Shown here in pieces: positions 30,550-37,459 of a stretch of 64,000 nucleotides of DNA. The notes under the pieces were generated by a model. That model did no database searches. It was not told the DNA's origin and saw nothing but the letters and a program-made list of their open reading frames with translations. Positions within the stretch are counted from its first letter, which is position 1; each line of letters begins with the position of its first letter. Origin of the DNA: Pseudomonas sp. (lineage in GTDB: Bacteria > Pseudomonadota > Gammaproteobacteria > Pseudomonadales > Pseudomonadaceae); the NCBI RefSeq assembly GCF_002796985.1, contig NZ_PEKX01000007.1, positions 1,044,284-1,108,283 of the forward strand. Direction: 5' to 3'. The translations under genes were made by a program, and so were the position numbers.

Positions 30550-30919
30550 GGCTCGCCTCCAGGGCATTCGCGCAGTTGGGGTTGTGGGTGCAGTGCTGGC
30601 AGGCCTTCCACTGCTGCATGGCCTGCGGGTTGTGCGTCGGAGCCTTCTTTTCGCGGTAGCTTTGGCACTCGATCAGGCTGATGGGCTCGCCCTGGGCGGG
30701 ACAGTCCAGCCCGCCCAGGGCGGCCACCACACGACGTTCCACGGCCGAGGTGCTCGGCGACGGGTAGCGGTTGGAGAGCACCAGGCTGACGGCAGAGCGG
30801 CTCATGCCGATGCGCTCACCGGCACGGGTGCGGTTGGTCTGCTCGACCTCGGCGGCCAGCAGGCAGACCCACTGCGGGGGCTGCTCCCCCCATGCGGACA
30901 GATCGACGCGGGCATTCAT
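30533..30919 (-). CDS. Helix-turn-helix protein with C-terminal cysteine cluster
   Basis: A 128-residue protein. Residues 28-56 (TNRTRAGERIGMSRSAVSLVLSNRY) form a LacI/XRE-type helix-turn-helix; six cysteines follow or precede (19, 73, 85, 107, 110, 116), the last three as WKACQHCTHNPNC. A metal centre (Zn or Fe-S) attached to a DNA-binding domain would allow redox- or metal-sensitive regulation. The start overlaps the previous gene as ATGA. Function unproven. Confidence 0.6.
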   Translation of the reverse strand: MNARVDLSAWGEQPPQWVCLLAAEVEQTNRTRAGERIGMSRSAVSLVLSNRYPSPSTSAVERRVVAALGGLDCPAQGEPISLIECQSYREKKAPTHNPQAMQQWKACQHCTHNPNCANALEASHASQH

Positions 30920-31713
30920 GCGCGCACCTCACGCACCAGGTCGTTGAACAGGCGCAGCGATTCGATGCCTTCCGCGCGCTCGCTGTCGTCGGGGTGGAAC
31001 TGAGCGACCATCCGGCCGGCCAGGCGCTCGATGGGCTTGGCTGCTGCGATCAGGTCGGCTAGCGCTTTCTCCAAGCAAGCCTTCTCCAGCCGCAGGCCAG
31101 CCAGCTCGGGGCTGTCCGGTATGCCCTTGGTCCAGACCACTTGGTCCAGGTTCGGGTCGTAGACCTGTTCGAAGGTGCTGCGCTGATAGACCGGATGCTG
31201 CGGGCCGGTGTAGCACTGGCGCACCAGGTAGTAACGGGCGGGCTTTCCTGGGGTGCCGTCGGTGCGGGTGACGTAGCCGGCTAGGGTCAGACCTTGCAGG
31301 TAGGTGCGGGCAGCCAGCTCGGTCATGGTTACGCCGTTGACGCTGGCGTGCTCTGCGGCCTCGGCTGCGCTCATCTCACCTAGGATGCGCAGGGTGCGCC
31401 AGATGTTCTCGACTGCAGACGGCGGCACGCGCTCGCCGCGCTTGTTCACGCGCGGAGCCTCGGCGCCTTCATCCGCAAGCAGCTTCCAGCGGGCATCACG
31501 CTGGACCAGGACCTCAACACGCTCGACGATGCCGGCCTTCTGCAGGTCGCGCAGGTAGCTGCTTACGGCCTGGTCTTCCTGGCTGGACAGGCGCGACACG
31601 TTGTAGGTGGTCAGGCCCTTCGGGTCGCGGGACAGCGAGCGGATGGCTTCCCACATGTGTTGGCGCGGGCTTTTGCCGCCGGTCATGGTGAGGTGCACGG
31701 GTTTGCGGGCCAT
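30916..31713 (-). CDS. Winged-helix early protein
   Basis: A 265-residue protein starting MARKPVHLTMTGGKSPRQHMW. It contains two winged-helix-like segments: residues 20-75 (IRSLSRDPKGLTTYNVSRL..., SYLRDLQKAGIVERV) and 100-160 (ILGEMSAAEAAEHASVNGVTMTELAARTYLQGLTLAGYV). GGAGG lies 8 bp before the ATG at 31713, which is why the longer frame was discarded. Probably a DNA-binding partner of transposition or replication; no precise function known. Confidence 0.62.
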   Translation of the reverse strand: MARKPVHLTMTGGKSPRQHMWEAIRSLSRDPKGLTTYNVSRLSSQEDQAVSSYLRDLQKAGIVERVEVLVQRDARWKLLADEGAEAPRVNKRGERVPPSAVENIWRTLRILGEMSAAEAAEHASVNGVTMTELAARTYLQGLTLAGYVTRTDGTPGKPARYYLVRQCYTGPQHPVYQRSTFEQVYDPNLDQVVWTKGIPDSPELAGLRLEKACLEKALADLIAAAKPIERLAGRMVAQFHPDDSERAEGIESLRLFNDLVREVRA

Positions 31714-31715
31714 GC

Positions 31716-32435
31716 TCAAGCCCTCCGCGCCGGGGCTTCGCCAGTGAACCACTCGCGATTGCCCCAGGTTGCAAGGTCAATCTTGTCCGTACCAATGGCC
31801 TGGGCCTCGGTGTGGACGCGATAAAGGTTTACGGCCACGCGACGCAGGCATCCCTTGGTCTTGCTGCGCAGGTCTTCAAGCAGCTCGTCGGCGATGGTGA
31901 GGTGGGGATAGGTAGCGTCCACCAGGTCACGCAGATCGTCAGCGGTGGCCGGCTGTACCGGAACCCATTCCAGGACGCGATTGTGTAGGCGCTCCAGCTT
32001 GGCCAGGCTGGTCGGTACGCGCTCTTCCCCGATCAGAACGATGGTTCCTTGGCTGGCGTTGAAAATGTCGGTGATGACGTTCGCAGCAGCCTTGTCCAGC
32101 AGGTACTGGGCGTCGTCGATCAGCAGCGGGCGGTTGCTACGGCTGAGCTGCTCTGCGATCTGGTCAACCATCTCGGACAAGGTGCTGGCCGGAGTGATGC
32201 CCATGTCGCGCAGGACTGCCTGCAGGAAGGCTTTGCGAGTCCAAGTCTCACGGCACTCGACGTAATAGGCGCGGTGCTTGGTGGCGGCGAACGCTGCAGC
32301 GAAGGACTTTCCGTAGCCGGTCTTGCCGTAGGCAACCACAAGGCCTGGCAGGCCCACAGGGCGGCGCATAGCACGGTCGATAGCGTTGGCGAGAAGGCCG
32401 ACGTTGGTCAGCGGAACGATTCTCTTGGCATTCAT
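31716..32435 (-). CDS. Transposition ATPase (MuB-like)
   Basis: A 239-residue AAA ATPase. Walker A is GKTGYGKS at residues 37-44, Walker B LLIDDAQ at 104-110. It would bind DNA as an ATP-dependent filament and deliver target DNA to the transposase, also giving target immunity. ATG at 32435 has AGGAG 8 bases upstream; the in-frame TTG at 32456 does not. The C-terminus resembles ExeA/TniB-type helicase-like ATPases more than MuB itself, as in B3/D3112. Confidence 0.87.
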   Translation of the reverse strand: MNAKRIVPLTNVGLLANAIDRAMRRPVGLPGLVVAYGKTGYGKSFAAAFAATKHRAYYVECRETWTRKAFLQAVLRDMGITPASTLSEMVDQIAEQLSRSNRPLLIDDAQYLLDKAAANVITDIFNASQGTIVLIGEERVPTSLAKLERLHNRVLEWVPVQPATADDLRDLVDATYPHLTIADELLEDLRSKTKGCLRRVAVNLYRVHTEAQAIGTDKIDLATWGNREWFTGEAPARRA

Positions 32436-32452
32436 GGTCGTTACTCCTGTGG

Positions 32453-34498
32453 TCAAGCGCGGGCCAGGCCGGCCTCGGCAAAGTCGTACATGTCCTGGGT
32501 GGACTTGAATTCATCGGTGCGGGGGTAGTCGCCATGCCAGCGATGGGCCTCGGGCTCCATCTGCTCGCCAGCGGTGATACGGCGGTCAACGCGCTTCCAC
32601 AGGCGATAACGCGCCATGGAGTCGGTCGGAATCTCAAAGGTGTTGGAGGGGGCTGCCAGCGCGGCGGCATAGCGCCGGGCTTCCTCAAGCGCAGCCGGTT
32701 CCAGGTCGGCGCTCGGCGCTTTGGTGGTGGTCACCAGCTCAACACGCTGACCAGTGAGGCCCTCCAGCTTGTCGATGCCGCGCTTGAGCTGACCCTGTGC
32801 GCGCCGCTCGCGGCCCTTCTCGATGCGGTTCATCGGCATGTAGTCGCTGGCATTGCCGTCGAGTAGTGCTTCGCCGATCAGCTCGCCATCCATCGAGCGA
32901 ACCCATACCCGGCTGGCGTCCCGGACGTCGTACGCAATGCGCACGTCTTCGCCGTGGATGTCGCGCAGGTCATTGAGGAAGTAGCGGTTACCGTCCCAAG
33001 TGACCTCGCCGCGCAGGGTGCGGCGCACCACCTGCGGACGCATCAGATCGCTGACCAGCTCCGGGGGTGCGAGCACCGGCTCCCAGCCTGTACCGCGTGC
33101 GGCTTCCCAGGCTTCATTAGGGCTCATGTGGCGCATACGCCCGGTCTGCGGGTCGCGCATCTTCGCCAGCGCACGGTGCGGGCGGTTGTTGTACTCCTCG
33201 ACCTCGACTTCGGCCGCAGCCATGAACTCGATGTGCGTTGGGATCAGGCGGGTGCGGCCATGGTCGCGCAGTTGCTGACGGCTGATGCGGTGCACCTTGG
33301 TGCCTGCGTGCTTGTCCATGTCGGCGCCGATGTAGCTGGTCAGCTTCTTGGCTGCGGCCACCCAGATGGACTGGTGAGCCCGCTCGATAAGGCCGCGAGC
33401 CTGGCTGTTGTAGGGCAGTGCGTGGACCATCTCGCCCCCTAGGCGGTCCACAACCTCGCGCACCGCGTCATTGGCGAAACCGCTGCCGTTGTCCACATAG
33501 AACAGAGCAAACATGCCGCCACGCTGAATGGCATCGCGCAGGGAATACATCACGTCGATGCTGTTCTCGGACTCGCCGATGGCCACGCCCAACACTCGGC
33601 GGGTGGCCACATCGAGGGTGGCCGTGATCTCCGGCCGGTAGGGCTTTCCGGTGATCGGGTTGATCACCTCAGCATCGAACTTGTGACCGTCGGCTGTGTA
33701 CACGTCACCAGGCAGCAGGTTCTTCGTGGTACGGCGTCGGAACGGCTTGAAGGCCTTCAGTTCCTGCGGGCTGTAGCGGCCACGCTCGCGCGCTTCCGGG
33801 CTCAGCTTGTCGAGGAAGCGCCGCACCTGGTGAATGCTCGGGCGGTCGCCCTGGTACTTCTCGGTGAACTCGGCAAAGGCGCGCTCCACAGCAGGCTTGG
33901 TCGGGCGCTGGTAGCAGCGCAGGAAGTCAGCTGCCCAGGTCGGGATGCCTATGTCGGCCTTACGCCGAGCTGGAGCAAGGCCTGCCTCGCCGTCGCGGCG
34001 GTAGTCTGCCAGCCAGCGCTTGAGGGTGCGTTCGGACAGCGAGCGGTCGGAAGTCTTGCGGTCGTTGGCACGCTCGACGCGTTCGGCCAAGTACGGGCTG
34101 AGCTGGTTATCACGAGCCAGGCCGACCAAGGTCATGATCGCTCGTTGCTGGCTGACCGCCTGGCTCATGCGCTCGATTTCTCGCACGAGCGACAGGCGCG
34201 CGATCATCACTCCACGCTGATCATCAGTCAGGCGTGACGCTGGAATAGCGTCACGCATTACGATGTTCTGGCTTTCGGCCGGGGCGACTTCCGATTTTTC
34301 GAGGTTGACTGCGGCGGTCAGCAGGGCTGCCTGGGTTTCTGGCGGCAATATGGCGAAGCTGTATTCCTGGCCGCCACCGCGCCCCAGGCGAAGTTGAGCC
34401 TCCCACCCCTCGCGCTTCGCACGCTGATTAACCCCTTGCACAGTGCCCGGAAGCCCAGGCTGCCCGGCCAGTTCTTGGGCGGTGAACCACTTACGCAT
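32453..34498 (-). CDS. Mu-type DDE transposase A
   Basis: A 681-residue transposase. N-terminus MRKWFTAQELAGQPGLPGTVQGVNQRAKREGW is the MuA-type enhancer/DNA-binding domain; the catalytic core shows Asp270 (YTADGHKFD), Asp336 (FYVDNGSGFAN) and Glu372 (NSQARGLIERAHQSIW), nearly the same numbering as MuA Asp269/Asp336/Glu392. A Mu-type C-terminal domain follows (FLNDLRDIHGEDVRIAYDVRDASRVWV). ATG at 34498 begins at the conserved RKWF; the upstream ATG at 34519 was discarded. It would act on the TTGGCA end repeats. Confidence 0.93.
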   Translation of the reverse strand: MRKWFTAQELAGQPGLPGTVQGVNQRAKREGWEAQLRLGRGGGQEYSFAILPPETQAALLTAAVNLEKSEVAPAESQNIVMRDAIPASRLTDDQRGVMIARLSLVREIERMSQAVSQQRAIMTLVGLARDNQLSPYLAERVERANDRKTSDRSLSERTLKRWLADYRRDGEAGLAPARRKADIGIPTWAADFLRCYQRPTKPAVERAFAEFTEKYQGDRPSIHQVRRFLDKLSPEARERGRYSPQELKAFKPFRRRTTKNLLPGDVYTADGHKFDAEVINPITGKPYRPEITATLDVATRRVLGVAIGESENSIDVMYSLRDAIQRGGMFALFYVDNGSGFANDAVREVVDRLGGEMVHALPYNSQARGLIERAHQSIWVAAAKKLTSYIGADMDKHAGTKVHRISRQQLRDHGRTRLIPTHIEFMAAAEVEVEEYNNRPHRALAKMRDPQTGRMRHMSPNEAWEAARGTGWEPVLAPPELVSDLMRPQVVRRTLRGEVTWDGNRYFLNDLRDIHGEDVRIAYDVRDASRVWVRSMDGELIGEALLDGNASDYMPMNRIEKGRERRAQGQLKRGIDKLEGLTGQRVELVTTTKAPSADLEPAALEEARRYAAALAAPSNTFEIPTDSMARYRLWKRVDRRITAGEQMEPEAHRWHGDYPRTDEFKSTQDMYDFAEAGLARA

Positions 34499-34685
34499 GG
34501 GGAGCCTCGCTTGCCTCAAGCTCGGCGATCAGAGCGGCGCCAAGGTTCAGGGCTGCAGTGCGTAGCCACTCGCGAGCGTCGGTCCAGGCGCCGACATCCA
34601 CTGCCTCGCTTTCGGCCTCTACGCACCTGTAGAACTCGGTTGCGTGGCGCAGGTCATCCAGTAGCGCCTGAGGAATACGAGTCAT
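34491..34685 (-). CDS. Small early protein upstream of transposase
   Basis: A 64-residue acidic helical protein (MTRIPQALLDDLRHATEFYR...EWLRTAALNLGAALIAELEAS). It overlaps the transposase start by 8 bp and the preceding gene by 4 bp, so it is translated in the same chain. No family known. Confidence 0.55.
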   Translation of the reverse strand: MTRIPQALLDDLRHATEFYRCVEAESEAVDVGAWTDAREWLRTAALNLGAALIAELEASEAPHA

Positions 34686-34921
34686 GGGCGACCTCCCAGT
34701 ACTCGACCACGCCGAGCAAGTTCGTAGTCGCTAATGATCGCCATGCCGCGATCTTCCGGGCCGGACAAACCGATCCATTCAGGATTGAACAGATGGTTGA
34801 TCGCAGGGCGTCCTTTGCCTTGAGCGGGAGTGCGGCCCTCAAAGCGAGCGCGATACTCACCAGTGCCAAAGGCATCGCGAATCATCAGCCAGGTGCCTGG
34901 CTTCAAGTGCGACGGTCTCAT
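34682..34921 (-). CDS. Small early protein upstream of transposase
   Basis: A 79-residue protein (MRPSHLKPGTWLMIRDAFGTGEYRARF...), beta-rich at first with a C-terminal GMAIISDYELARRGRVLGG. Similar small proteins with KPGTWLMIRD-like starts occur before transposase genes in Pseudomonas phages. ATGA overlaps on both sides indicate coupling. Function unknown. Confidence 0.55.
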   Translation of the reverse strand: MRPSHLKPGTWLMIRDAFGTGEYRARFEGRTPAQGKGRPAINHLFNPEWIGLSGPEDRGMAIISDYELARRGRVLGGRP

Positions 34922-35361
34922 GCGGCACCTCCTATGCGGCGGCGCAGCTCACGTGCCTGACGGGTCGCCTCCTCTTTAATGCTCTCTACGCGGCCCAGCT
35001 CAGCCAGCAAGGCGTCACGTCCCCAGCTAACCCGACCACCGCGAACGGTGACGATCAGGTCAGTCAATTGATGGCTGCCGCAGACTTGCTCCAGGAGGGC
35101 TGCGCGGTAGAACGGCAGGTTGTGATCGATGCGGGCTGTCGATGACCAGGCGTCGAGCATCGCCTTGCTGATGTCTTCACCCGAAAGGCGAGACATTTGG
35201 GCGGCAACGTCAATGCGCTCAAGCCCAGTGCCCTTCGCTCCAGTCAGCATCTCGCTGACGATCTCGCTTACCTGGACGCGGAAGTCGCAGGCGCTAACCA
35301 ACTGGGGCTGCGGCACATCGAAGTCGATGTTTATGGTGCGGTCGTCTTTTCCGTGACGCAT
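34918..35361 (-). CDS. Early protein of unknown function
   Basis: A 147-residue protein (MRHGKDDRTINIDFDVPQPQLVSACDFRVQVSEIVSEML...). It reads like a predicted helical DNA-associated protein: DVAAQMSRLSGEDISKAMLDAWSSTARIDHNLPFYRAALLEQVCG, where SGEDISKAML could be part of a winged helix, followed by a coiled coil. It is encoded directly after Ner; the RBS region includes GGCATAAACAT, which is repeated in the early operator region. Confidence 0.58.
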   Translation of the reverse strand: MRHGKDDRTINIDFDVPQPQLVSACDFRVQVSEIVSEMLTGAKGTGLERIDVAAQMSRLSGEDISKAMLDAWSSTARIDHNLPFYRAALLEQVCGSHQLTDLIVTVRGGRVSWGRDALLAELGRVESIKEEATRQARELRRRIGGAA

Positions 35362-35363
35362 GT

Positions 35364-35702
35364 TTATGCCTCCGTGCCTGTTTTACGGTGCCCAAGGACA
35401 TAAGCTGGGTTATGCTTTTGAGTACGTGCCGGCATAGCTTCTGAGCGCTTGGGGCGCATGCGATTGGGGTTGCCGTTGGCATCCCAGCGCTCCGGCCAGA
35501 GCTCCTGGACCTCAAGGCTCAGGGCCTTGGCGATAGCCCGCTCCATGCGGGGGTAGGCAGTACGCTTCACGTTCTTCACGGCAGGGCCGGAAACGTGCAG
35601 GTCGCGTGCGAGCTTCGCCAGCGACGTGCCCTTGGCGCGTAGCTGGAACTTGATCCACTCCCAGCGCAGACCTGGGTCAGATGGGATTTCCGCTGTGTTC
35701 AT
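35364..35702 (-). CDS. ner: Ner-like early regulator
   Basis: A 112-residue DNA-binding protein of the Ner/Nlp family: LRWEWIKFQLRAKGTSLAKLARDLHVSGPAVKNVKR (helix-turn-helix at about 24-50) and YPRMERAIAKALSLEVQELWPERWDANGNPNRMRP, the family signature. In Mu, Ner turns down early and repressor transcription. Here it is the first gene of the leftward early operon, divergent from the repressor, exactly as in Mu. The C-terminal tail (KHNPAYVLGHRKTGTEA) is longer than in Mu. Confidence 0.9.
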   Translation of the reverse strand: MNTAEIPSDPGLRWEWIKFQLRAKGTSLAKLARDLHVSGPAVKNVKRTAYPRMERAIAKALSLEVQELWPERWDANGNPNRMRPKRSEAMPARTQKHNPAYVLGHRKTGTEA

Positions 35703-35882
35703 GTCGTTGATCCATAGACCGCCTGGCGGGGTGGTCTTGAGGTGATGTTTAACGTGTCCAACGGCATAAACATATCGCTATAGAAGTTGAAACTCAAGCG
35801 CGATAGCGCATTTTCAAGTTCTAAAGCGGGTTGCGGCGACTCCTATAGAGAAAATACGTGCAAAATCAAAGGGTTGCTAAAG
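35703..35882. promoter_or_regulatory. Divergent early/repressor control region
   Basis: 180 bp between ner and the chosen repressor start. It contains ATGTTTA (35746-35752) with TAAACAT (35767-35773) as a 7-bp dyad, AGTTGAAACT at 35785-35794 and again at 35881-35890, and GCGC-gata-GCGC at about 35799-35810. These repeats are natural candidates for repressor and Ner operators; TATAG/TATATG-like sequences near 35772-35783 could be the -10 boxes. No footprint data support exact assignments. Confidence 0.6.
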
Positions 35883-36599
35883 TTGAAACTTGAAAGTCAA
35901 GACACTACGCAGCTTTCAGGTTCGGGCGGCGAACCTGAAAGCGACAAAGCCTTCATCGAAAGGCTTCGTGAGATAGCTTCTATAGCGGGTAGTGCGAGCG
36001 CTTTAGCGAAGGCGGCAGGCATCTCTCAAGGCGGGCTGCAGCGCTATTTGAAAGGCGGGGAACCAACGCGGCCTGTACTCATCAGCCTGGCAAAATGCAC
36101 TGGCGTTAGCTTGGCTTGGCTCATGACGGGAGAGGGCGAGAAGCTCCCCCGACAGTCGGCGACTCAGACCGACAGTGAGGATATCTACGCCTACGTCCCT
36201 CTCTACGACGCTCGTTGCAGTGCTGGTAATGGCGCCTGGAACGAGAGAGCCCAAGTGCTTACCAGCTTGGCGTTCACGCGTTACTCGCTGCGTAAGAAGG
36301 GACTCAGTCCGGCGAATTTGGCGTGTCTACGGAACGATGGCGATTCGATGTTGGGTCTGATCGATGACGATGACACCGTCATGATCGACCTGAGCCGCGA
36401 TAGCCTTGAGGGTGAGGGTGTCTATGTCATCCTCCTGGATGACCACCTCTACGCTAAGCGACTGCAGCGTCAGTTTGATGGAGCTATCCATATCATCAGT
36501 GAGAACAAGGCATACCCCATGATGACCGTGCCGAGGGCCAGCATGAATCAGCTGCAGATCATCGGGCGTGTGGTGTGGGCGGGGGGCTGGCTAATCTGA
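35883..36599 (+). CDS. c: Lysogeny repressor, S24 peptidase-type (c)
   Basis: A 238-residue CI/LexA-like repressor (from TTG 35883). Helix-turn-helix at residues 40-58 (ALAKAAGISQGGLQRYL); the S24 domain keeps the putative cleavage site Ala114-Gly115 (RCSAGNG), nucleophile Ser155 (NDGDSMLGL) and Lys192 (LYAKRLQ), so RecA-stimulated self-cleavage and SOS induction are expected. No ATG exists; AAAGGG 9 bp before TTG 35883 favours this start, but TTG 35787 would keep the frame open and add 32 residues. It is read toward the phage left end, as in Mu, although Mu Rep itself is not cleavable. Confidence 0.85.
   Translation: MKLESQDTTQLSGSGGEPESDKAFIERLREIASIAGSASALAKAAGISQGGLQRYLKGGEPTRPVLISLAKCTGVSLAWLMTGEGEKLPRQSATQTDSEDIYAYVPLYDARCSAGNGAWNERAQVLTSLAFTRYSLRKKGLSPANLACLRNDGDSMLGLIDDDDTVMIDLSRDSLEGEGVYVILLDDHLYAKRLQRQFDGAIHIISENKAYPMMTVPRASMNQLQIIGRVVWAGGWLI
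35912..35942. repeat. Perfect 13-bp hairpin in the 5' part of the repressor gene
   Basis: GCTTTCAGGTTCG (35912-35924), loop GGCGG, CGAACCTGAAAGC (35930-35942). It encodes the linker before the helix-turn-helix. A 13-bp perfect stem inside a coding start region could modulate repressor translation or transcription read-through, or be an operator. Confidence 0.7.
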
Positions 36600-36627
36600 G
36601 GGGCGCCCCGCACCTCCTCTCGGAGCG

Positions 36628-36799
36628 ATGCCAAAGGCTTTGCGAAATCCAGGCTCCGGGGTCGTTACTGGCCCGTTTCGACCTTGCATACCTTTGGCAC
36701 CGCCCATTCGCCTACAAGCCGCGTCATTCGGGCTTGTCCGGCTTCATCCGGGTTCTTCCGGCAGCACCCCACCAGTGCCAACCTCATAACCTCCTCACA
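36628..36799 (-). promoter_or_regulatory. Phage left end with transposase-binding repeats
   Basis: Inward from the terminus at 36799: TTGGCACTG at positions 19-27 (36781-36773 on the minus strand); a reversed TTTGGCAC at 36693-36700 with upstream CCTTGCATACC; and TTTGGCAT at 36635-36628 preceded by TTCGCAAAGCC. Three sites, one inverted, parallels the three-site layout of Mu attL. The intervening 36720-36760 has the tandem-like CATTCGGGCTTGTCCGGCTT/CATCCGGGTTCTTCCGGC. Confidence 0.72.
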
Positions 36800-36804
36800 G
36801 CCAG
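36800..36804. other. Target site duplication GCCAG (phage left-end side)
   Basis: GCCAG follows the ...CTCACA terminus and equals the 5-mer at 4021-4025. It confirms the prophage boundaries to the base. Confidence 0.9.
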
Positions 36805-36832
36805 AGCCGAGCCAGAGCGGTGTGCGGCTTTT

Positions 36833-36858
36833 CGTAGGAGCGAGCTTGCTCGCGAACG
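36833..36858. repeat. Single REP element (host)
   Basis: One copy of CGTAGGAGCGAGCTTGCTCG plus CGAACG, 28 bp beyond the prophage boundary and at the 3' end of the reductase gene. Only one half of the usual inverted pair is present here. Confidence 0.8.
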
Positions 36859-36864
36859 CCTTCA

Positions 36865-37392
36865 TCAATCAAACCGATAATGCATCCGTACGCAGCCCGG
36901 CTCGATGACCTTGGCCGACAGCAGCGTCGGCGACACCCGCAACCCGGTGGCAGGGAACAGCGGAAAGCCGCCGCCGATGATCTCCGGCATCACATAGACC
37001 TCCAGCTCATCCAGCGCCTCACGCTCCAGGAAGGCCATCTGCAACTGGCCGCCGCCGAGCATCCACACATCACCATCCTCCAGCGCGCGCAGTTCCGCGA
37101 TCAGCGCGTCGACATCGCTGCGGGTTTCCAGCGGGCCGTTCGGCTCGTCGATGGGGCGGGAGGTCACCACCAGCACGCGCTGGGCGCCATAGGGCCAGGG
37201 GCTGGGGTCGGCCGCGAGGAAGTCGTAGGTCGCGCGGCCCATGACCAGAGTGCGAATGCGCTGGAGAAACAGGCTGTAGTCATGTTCGCCCAGCTGTAGC
37301 TGGTCATGCTTGAACAGCCAGTCCAGCCCGTGCTGCGGGGTGGCGATGAAGCCGTCGAGGCTGCTGGCGATGTAGCCGAGAATCCTGGCCAT
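36865..37392 (-). CDS. RibD C-terminal/dihydrofolate reductase-like oxidoreductase
   Basis: A 175-residue NADPH-dependent reductase-fold protein (RibD_C/DHFR-like): MARILGYIASSLDGFIATPQHGLDWL, the VMGRATYDFL motif, VVTSRPI and the cofactor-binding WMLGGGQLQMAFLE, then LDELEVYVMPEIIGGGFPLFP. Such stand-alone proteins (YyaP/YwjB type) have unknown substrates. AGGAG lies 7 bp before the ATG. It is divergent from the TetR gene across a shared palindrome and is probably its target. Confidence 0.82.
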   Translation of the reverse strand: MARILGYIASSLDGFIATPQHGLDWLFKHDQLQLGEHDYSLFLQRIRTLVMGRATYDFLAADPSPWPYGAQRVLVVTSRPIDEPNGPLETRSDVDALIAELRALEDGDVWMLGGGQLQMAFLEREALDELEVYVMPEIIGGGFPLFPATGLRVSPTLLSAKVIEPGCVRMHYRFD

Positions 37393-37425
37393 GTTGAGTC
37401 TCCTTGGGTAAGCTCCTTATCAATA

Positions 37426-37447
37426 TATAAATGAACGTTCATTTATA
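37426..37447. promoter_or_regulatory. Perfect 22-bp palindromic operator
   Basis: TATAAATGAA-CG-TTCATTTATA, perfectly symmetrical, lies between the divergent reductase and TetR genes, 12 bp before the regulator start and next to its RBS (AAAAGGAG). AT-rich palindromes containing ATGAACGTTCAT-type cores are classical TetR-family sites. Autoregulation and control of the reductase are expected. Confidence 0.8.
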
Positions 37448-37459
37448 AAAGGAGATTTC

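Larger units (their letters stand above)
4026..36799 (-). mobile_element. Complete Mu-like transposable prophage (B3/D3112 type)
   Basis: A 32,774-bp element beginning TGTAAG and ending CTCACA (TGTGAG inward), flanked by GCCAG repeats. It carries, in phage order from 36799 to 4026: S24 repressor, Ner, three small genes, DDE transposase A, ATPase B, early small genes, GemA, Mor, lysis cassette, terminases, portal, F-like protein, protease/scaffold, major head protein, gp35-gp38-like genes, tail tube, frameshifting chaperone, tape measure, tail-tip proteins and tail fibre. Every core module is intact by reading frame, so it may be inducible. Two genes run against the operons (13061, 27405). No Gam-like protein, no mom and no obvious holin were recognised. 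Confidence 0.95.

Noticed and set aside
36693..36715. Alternative phage left terminus at CCTACA or CGCCCA near 36705-36715
   Set aside because: Flanking 5-mers (AGCCG, TTCGC) do not match the 5-mer at the other end, and the terminal TTGGCA spacing is lost.
36720..36760. CATTCGGGCTTGTCCGG / CATCCGGGTTCTTCCGG as host tRNA remnant
   Set aside because: Lies inside the resolved prophage end and has no cloverleaf; interpreted as tandem-like end sequence.
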